A DNA stretch of 64,000 nt from contig NZ_CP147918.1 in the NCBI RefSeq assembly GCF_039645975.1, positions 620,001 through 684,000 of the forward strand, in the 5' to 3' direction. The translations under genes were made by a program, and so were the position numbers. The notes beneath the pieces were generated by a model. That model was not told the origin of the DNA and made no database searches. It saw nothing but the letters and a program-made list of their open reading frames with translations. The number at the start of each line of letters is the position of its first letter. The stretch's first letter is position 1. The stretch comes from Sulfurimonas sp. HSL-1716 (GTDB lineage Bacteria; Campylobacterota; Campylobacteria; Campylobacterales; Sulfurimonadaceae). Below, one piece after another: positions 1 through 8,493 of the stretch.

Positions 1-1
1 G

Positions 2-664
2 CCGATACTGCCGCTTAAAGATAAAACAAAACCGAAAAAATATGAATCTCTCGTAAGAATTATGGAAGAGGGTAGGATCATGGCTCCTGTCACCTTTATC
101 GATGTGGCCAAAAAGCACAGGCTTTACCAAAAGCTTACGCAGGTAGTGGTGGAAAATACACTGGATGTCATTCAAAAATATAAGATACCATGTTCCATAA
201 ATATTTCCGTCGATGACGTGATAAGCAAAGCCACTTTGGAGTTCATCTATAAAAAGCTTGATAGTTTTGAGTATAATAACCTCATAACTATCGAGCTTTT
301 GGAGACCGAAGACTTTAAAGATTACGAAGAGGTCTTGGAGTTTTGTAAAAAGATCAGGTCATACGGTGCAAAAATAGCGTTGGACGATTTTGGGAGCGGA
401 TATTCCAACTTTTCGCATGCGCTTAATCTTCCTATCGACTACATCAAGATAGACTCTTCGATCATATCCAACATCGACAGAGACAAGAACTCCCAGATAA
501 TGGTCGAGACCATAGTGGACCTGGCGCAAAAGATGAAGGTGGAGACGATCGCGGAGTTTGTATCTTCGGTAGAGATACTCGAAACGGTAAGATCGCTCGG
601 GGTAGATTATGCCCAAGGTTTTTACATAGGAAAGCCGGAGCCGATCACGTATTATATAACATAG
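2..664 (+). CDS. EAL-domain c-di-GMP phosphodiesterase, 3' part
   Basis: The frame is open from base 2, so the gene begins upstream of the window and only the last 220 residues are present. They cover most of an EAL domain, which hydrolyses cyclic-di-GMP. Visible are the conserved Asn and Glu strands (SINIS, TIELLE), the DDFGSG loop near nt 383-400, the Lys of YIKID, the Glu of TIAEF and the Gln of QGFYIGKP. These metal- and substrate-binding residues are intact, so the domain is probably active; the EAL signature itself lies outside the window. The stop is 14 bp before ovoA, so the two may be co-transcribed. Confidence 0.9.
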   Translation, partial: PILPLKDKTKPKKYESLVRIMEEGRIMAPVTFIDVAKKHRLYQKLTQVVVENTLDVIQKYKIPCSINISVDDVISKATLEFIYKKLDSFEYNNLITIELLETEDFKDYEEVLEFCKKIRSYGAKIALDDFGSGYSNFSHALNLPIDYIKIDSSIISNIDRDKNSQIMVETIVDLAQKMKVETIAEFVSSVEILETVRSLGVDYAQGFYIGKPEPITYYIT

Positions 665-678
665 CAAAAGGCAGAGTT

Positions 679-2778
679 TTGAACAGATATTACAGTTATC
701 CTCCTACACTGACGGACGATGGCGATAAACGTGAAGAGATACGCAGGTATTTTCATAACAGTTATGATATGTTTGAAAAGGTTTTTGACCTTTTAAAAGA
801 TGAAAGTGTCTTTTACAGGCAATCCGAGCCCTCCCGCCATCCTATGATATTTTATTTCGGTCATACCGCAGCCTTTTTTATAAACAAGCTTGTGATTGCG
901 GGGATCATCAAAGAGCGGATCAATCCCGAATTTGAATCGATCTTTGCCATCGGCGTGGACGAGATGGTTTGGGATGATCTTGACGAAGAGCATTACAGAT
1001 GGCCCAAAGTAAGCGAAGTACGACAATACAGAGACAAAGTAAGAGAAGTCGTCGATGCTCTTATCACCGACCTTCCCCTTACATTGCCCATAAAATGGGA
1101 AGATCCTTTTTGGATCATACTGATGGGCATCGAACATGAGCGCATACACATAGAGACATCTTCGGTCCTTCACCGTCAGATGCCCATAGAGTTTATAAAA
1201 GAGGTAAAAGAGTTCGATATCTTTGATGACGGACGGGAAGATTTTCCTTTAAATGCCATGGTAGACATCAAGGGTGCTGCGCTGCGGCTTGGAAAAGATT
1301 TCAATCATCATCTGTACGGCTGGGATAACGAATACGGAACGTTTATGTGCGGAGTAGATGATTTTAAAGTCTCGAAGTTTCTGGTAAGCAACGGTGAATT
1401 TTTGGAGTTTGTAAAAAGCGGCGGTTATGAGGATGAGACGCTTTGGGATGAAGAGGGTTTGAAATTCCTGCAGATAAGAGGTGCGAAATATCCTCCTTTT
1501 TGGGTCAAAACAGAGACAGGCTTTAAATACAGGACTATAAGCAGGATCGTAGATATGCCAAAGAACTGGCCTGTCGACGTTAACGCTCTTGAAGCGCAGG
1601 CGTATTGCAGGTATATCTCCAGACGCGACGGCATTACATATTCGCTGCCGAGCGAAGCTCAATGGTACAGACTTTATGAGCATGCCGGATTGAAAGACGT
1701 ACCGAGCTTTGATGATAAAAATGCCAATATCAACCTTTCTCATCATCTTTCCTCCTGCAGTGTGGACAGATTCTCTTTTAACGGCGTTTATGACGTCGTG
1801 GGCAATGTATGGCAGTGGACGGATACGCCTATAGACGGATTTAGCGGCTTTAAAATTCATAATGCCTATGACGATTTCTCTACTCCTACGTTTGACGGCA
1901 AGCATAATCTCATAAAGGGCGGTTCCTTCATAAGTACAGGAAATGAGATCATGAAGCATGCCCGTTATGCCTTTAGAAGACATTTTTATCAGCATGCGGG
2001 TTTTAGATATGTCGTAAACTCTATGCAAAACGATGAGAAAAAAACGGATATATATGAAAGTGACGAGCTTGTATCCCAGTACTGCGAGTTTCAATACGGA
2101 GACGAATATTTCGGAGTAGAAAATTTTGCCCTTGCCTGCGTAAAACAAGCTTCGGCATATATAAAAAACAGGACAAAAGCATTGGATCTAGGATGTGCGA
2201 CGGGAAGAAGCTCTTTTGAACTTGCGGCTTATTTCGATGAGGTCGAAGGGGTTGATTTTTCTGCCCGTTTCATCTCCGTGGCTACAAGATTGAAAGAGGA
2301 AGGGTACATAGCGTATCGTTCAAAAGAGGAGGGTGATCTCTACAGTTTAAAAAGAACCACTCTCAAAGAGCTGGGCTATGAAAATGTAAAAGATAAAGTG
2401 AGTTTCTGGCAGGGTGATGCCTGCAATCTTAAACCCAATCTGAACTCTTATGACCTTATTATGGCGACAAACCTTATCGACAGACTTTATGATCCTGGAC
2501 TCTTTTTGCAAACGATCGGTACGAGATTGAACAAAGACGGGCTATTGATCTTGACCTCACCTTATACATGGCAGGAGAGTTCTACGGCTAAAGAGCTTTG
2601 GCTCGGCGGATACAAAGACGGCTTTGGCAACGAGATACGAACCATCGATAATCTTAAAAAGATCCTTGCCGAAAAATTTGAGTTCATAGATATGCGGGAG
2701 ATCCCTTTCGTTATAAAAGAAACGGCTAGAAAATATCAGCATACGATCTCGCAGATGAGCGTGTGGAAAAAAAGATGA
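679..2778 (+). CDS. ovoA: 5-histidylcysteine sulfoxide synthase / mercaptohistidine N-methyltransferase (OvoA)
   Basis: OvoA makes ovothiol: it joins cysteine to histidine oxidatively with a non-haem iron centre and later methylates the imidazole. All three expected parts are visible in 699 residues. A DinB-like domain carries the HX3HXE iron motif (H153, H157, E159, with H62 upstream). A formylglycine-enzyme-like sulfoxide synthase domain spans about 195-455. A class I methyltransferase has its glycine-rich motif I (LDLGCATG) near 502. The start is TTG with an AAAGGCAG ribosome site. The 3' end overlaps ovoB by ATGA. The length is close to the family norm and nothing looks broken. Confidence 0.93.
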   Translation: MNRYYSYPPTLTDDGDKREEIRRYFHNSYDMFEKVFDLLKDESVFYRQSEPSRHPMIFYFGHTAAFFINKLVIAGIIKERINPEFESIFAIGVDEMVWDDLDEEHYRWPKVSEVRQYRDKVREVVDALITDLPLTLPIKWEDPFWIILMGIEHERIHIETSSVLHRQMPIEFIKEVKEFDIFDDGREDFPLNAMVDIKGAALRLGKDFNHHLYGWDNEYGTFMCGVDDFKVSKFLVSNGEFLEFVKSGGYEDETLWDEEGLKFLQIRGAKYPPFWVKTETGFKYRTISRIVDMPKNWPVDVNALEAQAYCRYISRRDGITYSLPSEAQWYRLYEHAGLKDVPSFDDKNANINLSHHLSSCSVDRFSFNGVYDVVGNVWQWTDTPIDGFSGFKIHNAYDDFSTPTFDGKHNLIKGGSFISTGNEIMKHARYAFRRHFYQHAGFRYVVNSMQNDEKKTDIYESDELVSQYCEFQYGDEYFGVENFALACVKQASAYIKNRTKALDLGCATGRSSFELAAYFDEVEGVDFSARFISVATRLKEEGYIAYRSKEEGDLYSLKRTTLKELGYENVKDKVSFWQGDACNLKPNLNSYDLIMATNLIDRLYDPGLFLQTIGTRLNKDGLLILTSPYTWQESSTAKELWLGGYKDGFGNEIRTIDNLKKILAEKFEFIDMREIPFVIKETARKYQHTISQMSVWKKR

Positions 2779-3953
2779 AATACGATTTTTTTGTATCTTC
2801 AAATAGAGAAGGGACGAATGCCGAAAAATATGTTCTAAGAGAAAAACTTTTCGGCAGGAGCGATCTCATCCCTATGTGGGTTGCGGATATGGATATAGAT
2901 ACGCCTCCTTTTATCATAGAAGCCTTGAAAAAGCGGCTCGAGCACCCTAACTTCGGATATGAAGAGGCCCCTTCGTCTATGTATAAAGCGCAGATAAAGT
3001 GGATGAAAAAGCATCACGGCATCAGTTTTGAAGAGAAGGATATGCTTTATTCTCATTCGGTCGTAGCAAGCATTAATGCGGCCATTGAAGCCTTTAGCGG
3101 CGAGGGTGACAAGATAATCGTACAGACACCCGTCTACCCTCCGTTTTTTAAGAGCGTGGTCCGTCATAACAGAAAAGTTCTGTTTAACCCTTTGAAAAGA
3201 GAGGAAGACGGAATGTATGTTTTTGATCTAGACGACCTGCTTTCAAAGATAGACAAAGACACGAAACTTCTGCTTTTGTGCTCTCCGCATAATCCGGTAG
3301 GGCGGGTCTGGAAAAGAGAGGAACTTGAAAAGATCGCGCAGATATGTCTCAAACATAACATCGTTGTTTTTTCCGACGAGATACACAGCGACCTTGTATA
3401 TGCGCCTAACAAACATATCCCTTTTGCAAGTCTCGGCGAAGATGTAAGGAATATCACGTTGACGGCCCTCGGCGCGGGAAAAAGTTTTAATCTTGCAGGG
3501 TTTGCCATAAGCACAGTTGCGATCTCTAATGAAAATTTGAGGGAAAAATTTAAAAAAGTATATGACAATATACATTTCGCCCAAGGAACGATACTCGGGC
3601 ATACGGCTACACAAAGTGCGTACAGTGAGGGTGAAGAGTGGCTCGGCGAATTAAAGACGCATCTTATGAAAAATATTTCGCTTTTAAGTGATATTTGCAA
3701 GAAATATAATGATAAAATCTCATTTATCGTTCCCGAAGGTACCTATTTGGCATGGCTGGATTGTTCTAAAATGGGATTTAGCGACAAAGAGCTAAGAGAT
3801 TTTTTTGTAAATAAAGCCGGGCTCGGTCTGTCTTCTGGCATCTCCTTTTCAAAAGAGGGAAGCGGATTTATGAGGTTGAACTTTGCAGTATCCGCGCAGA
3901 TAATGAAAAAGGCCATGAAACAGTTAGATGAAGCATTGGGGGAGGTTCTATGA
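2775..3953 (+). CDS. ovoB: PLP-dependent C-S beta-lyase, predicted OvoB
   Basis: This is an aminotransferase-fold enzyme of the MalY/PatB class. Seen are MWVADMD near the N-terminus, CSPHNPVGR (about 169-177), SDEIHSDL (about 200-207) and the PLP lysine in GAGKSFNLAG (K236). Family members cleave cysteine C-S bonds. Coming directly after ovoA with an ATGA overlap, it is best read as OvoB, which lyses the histidylcysteine sulfoxide to 5-thiohistidine. A GTG 12 bp upstream is possible, but the overlapping ATG fits the usual MKYDF N-terminus. On sequence alone a cystathionine beta-lyase role cannot be excluded. Confidence 0.85.
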   Translation: MKYDFFVSSNREGTNAEKYVLREKLFGRSDLIPMWVADMDIDTPPFIIEALKKRLEHPNFGYEEAPSSMYKAQIKWMKKHHGISFEEKDMLYSHSVVASINAAIEAFSGEGDKIIVQTPVYPPFFKSVVRHNRKVLFNPLKREEDGMYVFDLDDLLSKIDKDTKLLLLCSPHNPVGRVWKREELEKIAQICLKHNIVVFSDEIHSDLVYAPNKHIPFASLGEDVRNITLTALGAGKSFNLAGFAISTVAISNENLREKFKKVYDNIHFAQGTILGHTATQSAYSEGEEWLGELKTHLMKNISLLSDICKKYNDKISFIVPEGTYLAWLDCSKMGFSDKELRDFFVNKAGLGLSSGISFSKEGSGFMRLNFAVSAQIMKKAMKQLDEALGEVL

Positions 3954-4192
3954 TAGAGATAAACTGGGAAGAATATAAGATACACAAGCAGACAAAGTTT
4001 ATAAAAGACAACGAAAAAGACAATTTTGATATCTTGATAGATTTTTTAAGAAGCTACTATAAAATAACGAGCGTCGTCGAGATATTCGATACGATAAACC
4101 AGGATGAGATCGGAAAAATGATGCTCTTGAAAAGAGAGATAAACGAGATTGAGCTTTTTGAGAAGTATCTCTATAAAGATATAAAGTTTTAA
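3950..4192 (+). CDS. Small unknown protein in the ovothiol operon
   Basis: An 80-residue acidic/basic mixed protein, predicted helical, with no signal peptide, membrane segment or cysteines. I do not recognise a family. It is translationally coupled at both ends: its ATG overlaps the ovoB stop (ATGA) and its TAA overlaps the next ATG (TAATG). This strongly suggests a real gene made together with OvoB and the flavoprotein-like gene after it. A role linked to ovothiol is inference from position only. Confidence 0.7.
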   Translation: MIEINWEEYKIHKQTKFIKDNEKDNFDILIDFLRSYYKITSVVEIFDTINQDEIGKMMLLKREINEIELFEKYLYKDIKF

Positions 4193-4617
4193 TGAACAAG
4201 CATTTAGAAAAGATCGTCTCTTTTTTAGAGAAACATCATACCCTTTCGCTCGCTACATGCAAAGAGGGTGCACCCTCTTCATGTACCCTTTTTTATGCTT
4301 ATGATAAAGAGAAGAACGCTTTCATCGTGGCGTCGGATAGAAAAACAAAGCATATTCAAAACGTCCTGTCAAATCCGAAAGTATCCGGAAGCGTTCATCT
4401 TGAGACCGATATCGTCGGAAAGATACAGGGTGTCCAGTTCGAGGGAGTGATGCTTACATGCGAAGATGAAGCAAAGAGTTATTTTAAAAGATTCCCCTAT
4501 GCTTTGGCTATGAACCCGACTCTTTGGCGCATTGAGGTAGAGTATTTTAAGATGACCGATAATAATCTCGGATTCGGAAAAAAACTTATTTGGGAGAAGG
4601 CGCAGGCTTCTGTCTGA
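4192..4617 (+). CDS. PNPOx-like split-barrel protein (YhbP/UPF0306-type)
   Basis: 141 residues resembling the pyridoxamine-phosphate-oxidase-like flavin-binding split barrel. The usual pattern is present: an N-terminal helix, LSLATCKEGAPSSC, FYAYD, then a basic strand (ASDRKTKHIQNVLSNP) and GVQFEGV. Members bind FMN, F420 or haem, and many have no known substrate. The one-base overlap with the preceding gene makes it the last gene of the ovoA operon. The 3' 32 bp overlap the end of a convergent small gene. A redox role alongside ovothiol is inferred from context. Confidence 0.8.
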   Translation: MNKHLEKIVSFLEKHHTLSLATCKEGAPSSCTLFYAYDKEKNAFIVASDRKTKHIQNVLSNPKVSGSVHLETDIVGKIQGVQFEGVMLTCEDEAKSYFKRFPYALAMNPTLWRIEVEYFKMTDNNLGFGKKLIWEKAQASV

Positions 4618-4774
4618 AAAACGAACATTCGACCCCGCTGCTCTGTTTTACCACCATTGAAGGGATCATCTTGGATTTGAATCCGTACGCTTTGCACCCA
4701 TGGGGCTGCGAAGAGTTCCAGGTAACATAGTAGTAGATACATCTTCTGCAATTGACACGCTGCATAACACTCAT
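4586..4774 (-). CDS. Small four-cysteine conserved protein
   Basis: A protein of about 62 residues with a CxxC followed by two further cysteines (NCRRC, HGCKAYGF, GVECSFF), typical of a small structural zinc site. The tyrosine-rich segment IYYYVTW and GFKSK match a widespread uncharacterised bacterial family I have seen but cannot name. Start choice is uncertain: the ATGs at 4774 and 4765 both lie after an AGAGAAG site, and the frame extends to 4813. It converges on and overlaps the flavoprotein-like gene by 32 bp. Confidence 0.7.
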   Translation of the reverse strand: MSVMQRVNCRRCIYYYVTWNSSQPHGCKAYGFKSKMIPSMVVKQSSGVECSFFRQKPAPSPK

Positions 4775-4883
4775 TCTTCTCTTTTTACAAAATTTTATCA
4801 TATTATAAAGCAACGAGACTTAGGTAATAATCTTTTTATTAATAAATCAGTAGAATACAGCAATAGTTTTTTAAAGGTTAGAG

Positions 4884-5570
4884 ATGGACAAGATATTGAT
4901 GATGTTACAGCTGCAGCAGCAGTTAAATGATTCGACAAACGGTGAAAACTGGACAGAGGGCATCACGAAAAACGGCAAAGAGATAAACTGGAAGAGATGT
5001 ATATACATGGAGTGTGCCGAGATGATAGACAGCTTTTCATGGAAACATTGGAAGAACATATCGCAAGATCCCGACTGGGACAACTTGAAGATAGAAGTCG
5101 TCGACGTGTGGCATTTTATTATGAGTCTTGCCATTGAGGAGTATGCCAAAAACATGCGCGGTCAGTTAGAGGATCTAGCAGCACAGATCGCGGAACTTCC
5201 GGCGTATGAAACGGTACAAAGAGAGAACTCTTCATTTGCTTCGCAGAGTGAAATAATAGAAAAGGTCGAACTTTTGATGATCGACGCGCTCAGCCGCAAA
5301 AGCCCGGACATCTCGAATATGGTAAACCATTTCTTCGAACTCGTCACTATGAGCGGACTTGATATCACGAGTCTGTATCGACTGTATGTAGGGAAAAATA
5401 TATTGAACCAGTTTCGTCAGGATCACGGCTACAAAGAGGGATCGTATATCAAGATTTGGAACGGGTCGGAAGATAATGTTATAATGAAACGTATCTGGGA
5501 AGAGAACGGCGATATAAAACCTGAACTTTTATACAAAAAACTAAAAGAGGTCTACGACACTTTGGTCTAA
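4884..5570 (+). CDS. dut: Dimeric dUTP diphosphatase
   Basis: Hydrolyses dUTP to dUMP, keeping uracil out of DNA. The 228-residue protein is the all-alpha dimeric type (MazG superfamily) used by Campylobacterota rather than the trimeric beta type. The Mg-binding motifs are clear: ECAEMIDSFSWKHWK near 44-58 and EVVDVWHFIMS near 71-81. The C-terminal NQFRQDHGYKEGSY and NGSEDN are also characteristic. It stands alone, 64 bp before proA. Confidence 0.93.
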   Translation: MDKILMMLQLQQQLNDSTNGENWTEGITKNGKEINWKRCIYMECAEMIDSFSWKHWKNISQDPDWDNLKIEVVDVWHFIMSLAIEEYAKNMRGQLEDLAAQIAELPAYETVQRENSSFASQSEIIEKVELLMIDALSRKSPDISNMVNHFFELVTMSGLDITSLYRLYVGKNILNQFRQDHGYKEGSYIKIWNGSEDNVIMKRIWEENGDIKPELLYKKLKEVYDTLV

Positions 5571-5633
5571 AGACCGATCTCATATCAAAACTACTGTTTT
5601 ATTCGGTATGAGAAAAAAATGAGAGGCGTTAAT

Positions 5634-6866
5634 ATGGAAAATTTTTTAAAAGAGGCAAAAGCATCAAGTCGGGTTCTAAACGAACTCAGCGGAGCGGATA
5701 AGAACAGGATACTGCGAGAGATGGCCAACTCTCTTCGTTCAAATACGATGAATATCATAGAAGCCAATGCTTTAGATATGAGAGAAGCCGATGCGAACGA
5801 TCTTTCGTCCGCTTTAAAAGACAGACTTTATCTTGATGAAAAGCGCATAGAAGCGATGGCAGTCGCCGTTGAAGAGATAGCGGCATTGAAAGAACCCGTC
5901 GGGCGCATACTTGATGGCTGGGTGACGGAAGACGGACTGAAAATAGAAAAGGTTTCCATTCCTATCGGCGTTATAGGGATCATCTATGAATCTCGTCCGA
6001 ACGTCACAAGCGATACCGCAGCCCTCTGTTTCAAAAGCTCCAATGTCTGTGTACTAAAGGGCGGAAAAGAAGCGGAAAACTCCAATGTCGCCATCGCTGA
6101 AGCACTAAGAGGAGTATTGGCTAAGAACAACCTGCCAAGATCCATGGTCTCTCTTCTGCCTGATTCTTCGCGCGAAGGTGTCGCAAAACTCATCAAGATG
6201 GACAAATATGTCGATCTGATCGTTCCCCGCGGCGGAGAAGGGCTTATCCGCTATGTAAGCGACAATGCCACCGTTGCCGTCGTCAAACATGACAAAGGGC
6301 AGTGTCATACCTATATCGACAAGGATGCGGATATAGAAGATGCGATCAAAATCGCAATCAATGCAAAAGTGCAGCGTCCGGGTGTTTGTAATGCCATGGA
6401 GACGCTTTTGGTCGATAAAGAGATAGCAAAAGACACGCTTCCTAAGCTCAAAGAGGCGTTCGATGCAGAAGGAACATCGCTTAAAGGCTGTGTTTCGACT
6501 CAGGAGATCATCACGGTCGCACAGGCAAGTGACGAGGATTTCGATACGGAGTATCTTGCCAATATCCTTAACATAAAAGTAGTCGAGGGAGTAGAAGGTG
6601 CGATCGGGCATATCGTAAGATTCGGTTCGGGGCATTCAGAAGCCATTATCACGCAAAATGTCACGACTGCCGAAAAGTTCTTAAACTCGATCGATGCGGC
6701 CGCGGTATATCTCAATGCGTCTACAAGGTTTACAGACGGCGGGGCATTCGGTTTTGGAGCAGAGGTCGGTATCAGTACGAACAAGCTTCATGCCCGCGGA
6801 CCTATGGGCATAGAGGGACTTACGACATATAAATACAAAATATACGGAAGCGGTCAGATACGTTGA
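5634..6866 (+). CDS. proA: Glutamate-5-semialdehyde dehydrogenase
   Basis: Reduces gamma-glutamyl phosphate to the semialdehyde in proline synthesis, using NADPH. 410 residues of aldehyde-dehydrogenase fold: IYESRPNVTSDTAALC, KGGKEAENSN, IVPRGGEGLI, and the catalytic-Cys segment RPGVCNAMETLLV are all present, ending in the family signature ARGPMGIEGLTTYKY. I use the ATG at 5634 because an AGAGG site lies just before it; an in-frame ATG 15 bp upstream has no such site. proB is not in the window. The stop overlaps the ABC ATPase start (TTGA). Confidence 0.95.
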   Translation: MENFLKEAKASSRVLNELSGADKNRILREMANSLRSNTMNIIEANALDMREADANDLSSALKDRLYLDEKRIEAMAVAVEEIAALKEPVGRILDGWVTEDGLKIEKVSIPIGVIGIIYESRPNVTSDTAALCFKSSNVCVLKGGKEAENSNVAIAEALRGVLAKNNLPRSMVSLLPDSSREGVAKLIKMDKYVDLIVPRGGEGLIRYVSDNATVAVVKHDKGQCHTYIDKDADIEDAIKIAINAKVQRPGVCNAMETLLVDKEIAKDTLPKLKEAFDAEGTSLKGCVSTQEIITVAQASDEDFDTEYLANILNIKVVEGVEGAIGHIVRFGSGHSEAIITQNVTTAEKFLNSIDAAAVYLNASTRFTDGGAFGFGAEVGISTNKLHARGPMGIEGLTTYKYKIYGSGQIR

Positions 6867-7438
6867 GTGAAAAAGTCCTGCATGTAGAAGATCTGACTTT
6901 CGGGTACGGCAGAGACAAGCTGCTGTATAAAGACTTTTCTCTGTCTCTGCACAAAGGAGAGATAAAAGCGATCGTAGGGGAGAGCGGAGCAGGCAAATCC
7001 ACGCTTTTTGAGCTGATCCTCGGTAATCTAAAACCGCATAAGGGAACGATCACCTGTTTGAATGTTTCTCAAGTCTTTCAAGATCCATACAGCTCTTTTC
7101 ATCCAAGCTACAAGATAATCGATCAGATAAAAGACGTAGCCGACATAAAAGAGATTCAGACCTATCTGGATGCGATGAACCTTGAATCTTCACAGCTGCA
7201 TAAACTTTCTCATGAACTTTCCGGCGGACAGCTGCAGCGTGCTTCTATTATCAGAGCATTGCTGATGAAACCGAAACTTCTGCTCTTAGACGAACCGACA
7301 TCCGCACTTGATAATGTGATCCAGCTTGACGTGATGAAGATGCTTTTGACCCAGCTTTCGGATATGGGGATGCTTCTTATCACTCATGAGATCGATCTTG
7401 CGGCATGGTGTGCCGATGAGATCATAAGGATCAGTTAG
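6863..7438 (+). CDS. ABC transporter ATP-binding protein (Dpp/Nik-like), orphan
   Basis: A 191-residue ATPase with Walker A GESGAGKST, Q-loop VFQDPYSSFHPS, signature LSGGQLQR, Walker B LLLLDEPTSALD and the switch His in LLITHE. The Q-loop wording is typical of the peptide/nickel (DppD/NikD) group. It is shorter than the usual 250-330 residues and lacks the C-terminal oligopeptide domain. No permease or binding protein is next to it. The start is TTG, overlapping proA by four bases. Substrate unknown. Confidence 0.85.
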   Translation: MSEKVLHVEDLTFGYGRDKLLYKDFSLSLHKGEIKAIVGESGAGKSTLFELILGNLKPHKGTITCLNVSQVFQDPYSSFHPSYKIIDQIKDVADIKEIQTYLDAMNLESSQLHKLSHELSGGQLQRASIIRALLMKPKLLLLDEPTSALDNVIQLDVMKMLLTQLSDMGMLLITHEIDLAAWCADEIIRIS

Positions 7439-7829
7439 CCGCGTCGATAAAGTATTTTGCGGTATAAAACCCGCCGCCTGCCATAAGGACGGTTCCAAAA
7501 ACGTTTAATCCCATATTGAGGAATGCAAGAGTCAGGCTTCCCCTTTCAATAAGCATAAAGCTTTCGATCGCGAAAGTGGAGTAGGTGGTAAGTGCTCCGA
7601 GTATACCCGTGGAGAGAAAACTCTTTATATGCAGAGAGAAAAATGCAGTGTACATGAAATATGCCACAAGCACACCCATGATGAAGCTTCCTATGAGGTT
7701 TACGCCCAGCGTCCCAAAAGGAAGGTCATGCGGCACTCTGTGAGAGATCACTCCGTTTAAGTATGATCGCAGGACAGCTCCTATAAAACCTCCGCTACCT
7801 ATTGCCAGTATTGTTTGCCAACTCATCAT
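7431..7829 (-). CDS. crcB: Fluoride exporter CrcB/Fluc
   Basis: A four-helix inner-membrane protein of 132 residues that forms a dual-topology fluoride channel. Family signatures are present: GGFIGAVLRS at the N-terminus, PFGTLGVNLIGSF in the middle (with the conserved Asn) and GILGALTTYSTF with the phenylalanine-box residues. Its start lies inside the 3' end of plsC (about 35 bp overlap), and its stop overlaps the convergent ABC ATPase by 8 bp. I saw no fluoride riboswitch. Confidence 0.92.
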   Translation of the reverse strand: MMSWQTILAIGSGGFIGAVLRSYLNGVISHRVPHDLPFGTLGVNLIGSFIMGVLVAYFMYTAFFSLHIKSFLSTGILGALTTYSTFAIESFMLIERGSLTLAFLNMGLNVFGTVLMAGGGFYTAKYFIDAAN

Positions 7830-8493
7830 CGTACACCTTTTGCATCTTTATTCTAAGATTGTTCAACCACTCGGCATCGTCTTTATCTGCAATAAACGAG
7901 TCTAAGAATATCACCTTGACCTTTTTTGGTTTGTAGTAATATTTTTTTATATTATAGCAGGATGATGTTGCGATAAAGACTACCGGCTGGACGCGAAGAG
8001 CATATTTGTCCGCTACCATCTTTGCACCCGGCTTAAAAGGCAGCATCTTTCCCGTGGTACTTCTTGTCCCTTCGGGAAAGATAGTTATGACTCTGCCTTT
8101 ATCAAGCCTGTCCTTGCTTGCTTTTAGCAGTTTGACAAGCGAGCTTTTGCTTTCACGCTCGATAGGAATGTCGTTTGGCAGACGAAGGGTAAGTCCGAAA
8201 AAGGGAATATCGAAAAGCTCTTTTTTTGCGACCCATGCCAGATCTCTTGAAGATGAAAGTTCCATAAGAGCAATATCGAGATCGCTTTGATGGTTGATCA
8301 AGAACATCTGCGCATGAGGATCTTCTTTGCCTTTTTTTTCAAACGACCAGAGTGTCAGCAGCTGTATGAATCTTACAGCGATTTTCTGTGCTTTTGGCTG
8401 TGGAACCAGTTTAAATATCGCTATCATCAATGCCATAGCGGTAAATATTATGAAAGTGGCGTATGCCCAGCTAATTCGAGCAAATATCTTCAT
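7795..8493 (-). CDS. plsC: 1-acyl-glycerol-3-phosphate acyltransferase
   Basis: Transfers an acyl chain to lysophosphatidic acid in membrane phospholipid synthesis. 232 residues: an N-terminal membrane helix (about 8-30), the catalytic NHQSDLD (H68, D73, the HX4D motif) and FPEGTRS near residue 140. The 5' end overlaps the SH3-domain gene by 23 bp and the 3' end overlaps crcB, so this minus-strand run is probably one transcript. Confidence 0.92.
   Translation of the reverse strand: MKIFARISWAYATFIIFTAMALMIAIFKLVPQPKAQKIAVRFIQLLTLWSFEKKGKEDPHAQMFLINHQSDLDIALMELSSSRDLAWVAKKELFDIPFFGLTLRLPNDIPIERESKSSLVKLLKASKDRLDKGRVITIFPEGTRSTTGKMLPFKPGAKMVADKYALRVQPVVFIATSSCYNIKKYYYKPKKVKVIFLDSFIADKDDAEWLNNLRIKMQKVYDDELANNTGNR

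Noticed and set aside
5578-5613. TCTCATA/TATGAGA inverted repeat between dut and proA
   Set aside because: The loop is 22 bases and the following run is A, not T, on the coding strand, so it is not a dut terminator; no other role is supported.
6863-7438. Broken or truncated nickel/peptide transporter operon
   Set aside because: The ATPase is complete in all motifs, and no remnant of permease or binding protein lies around it.
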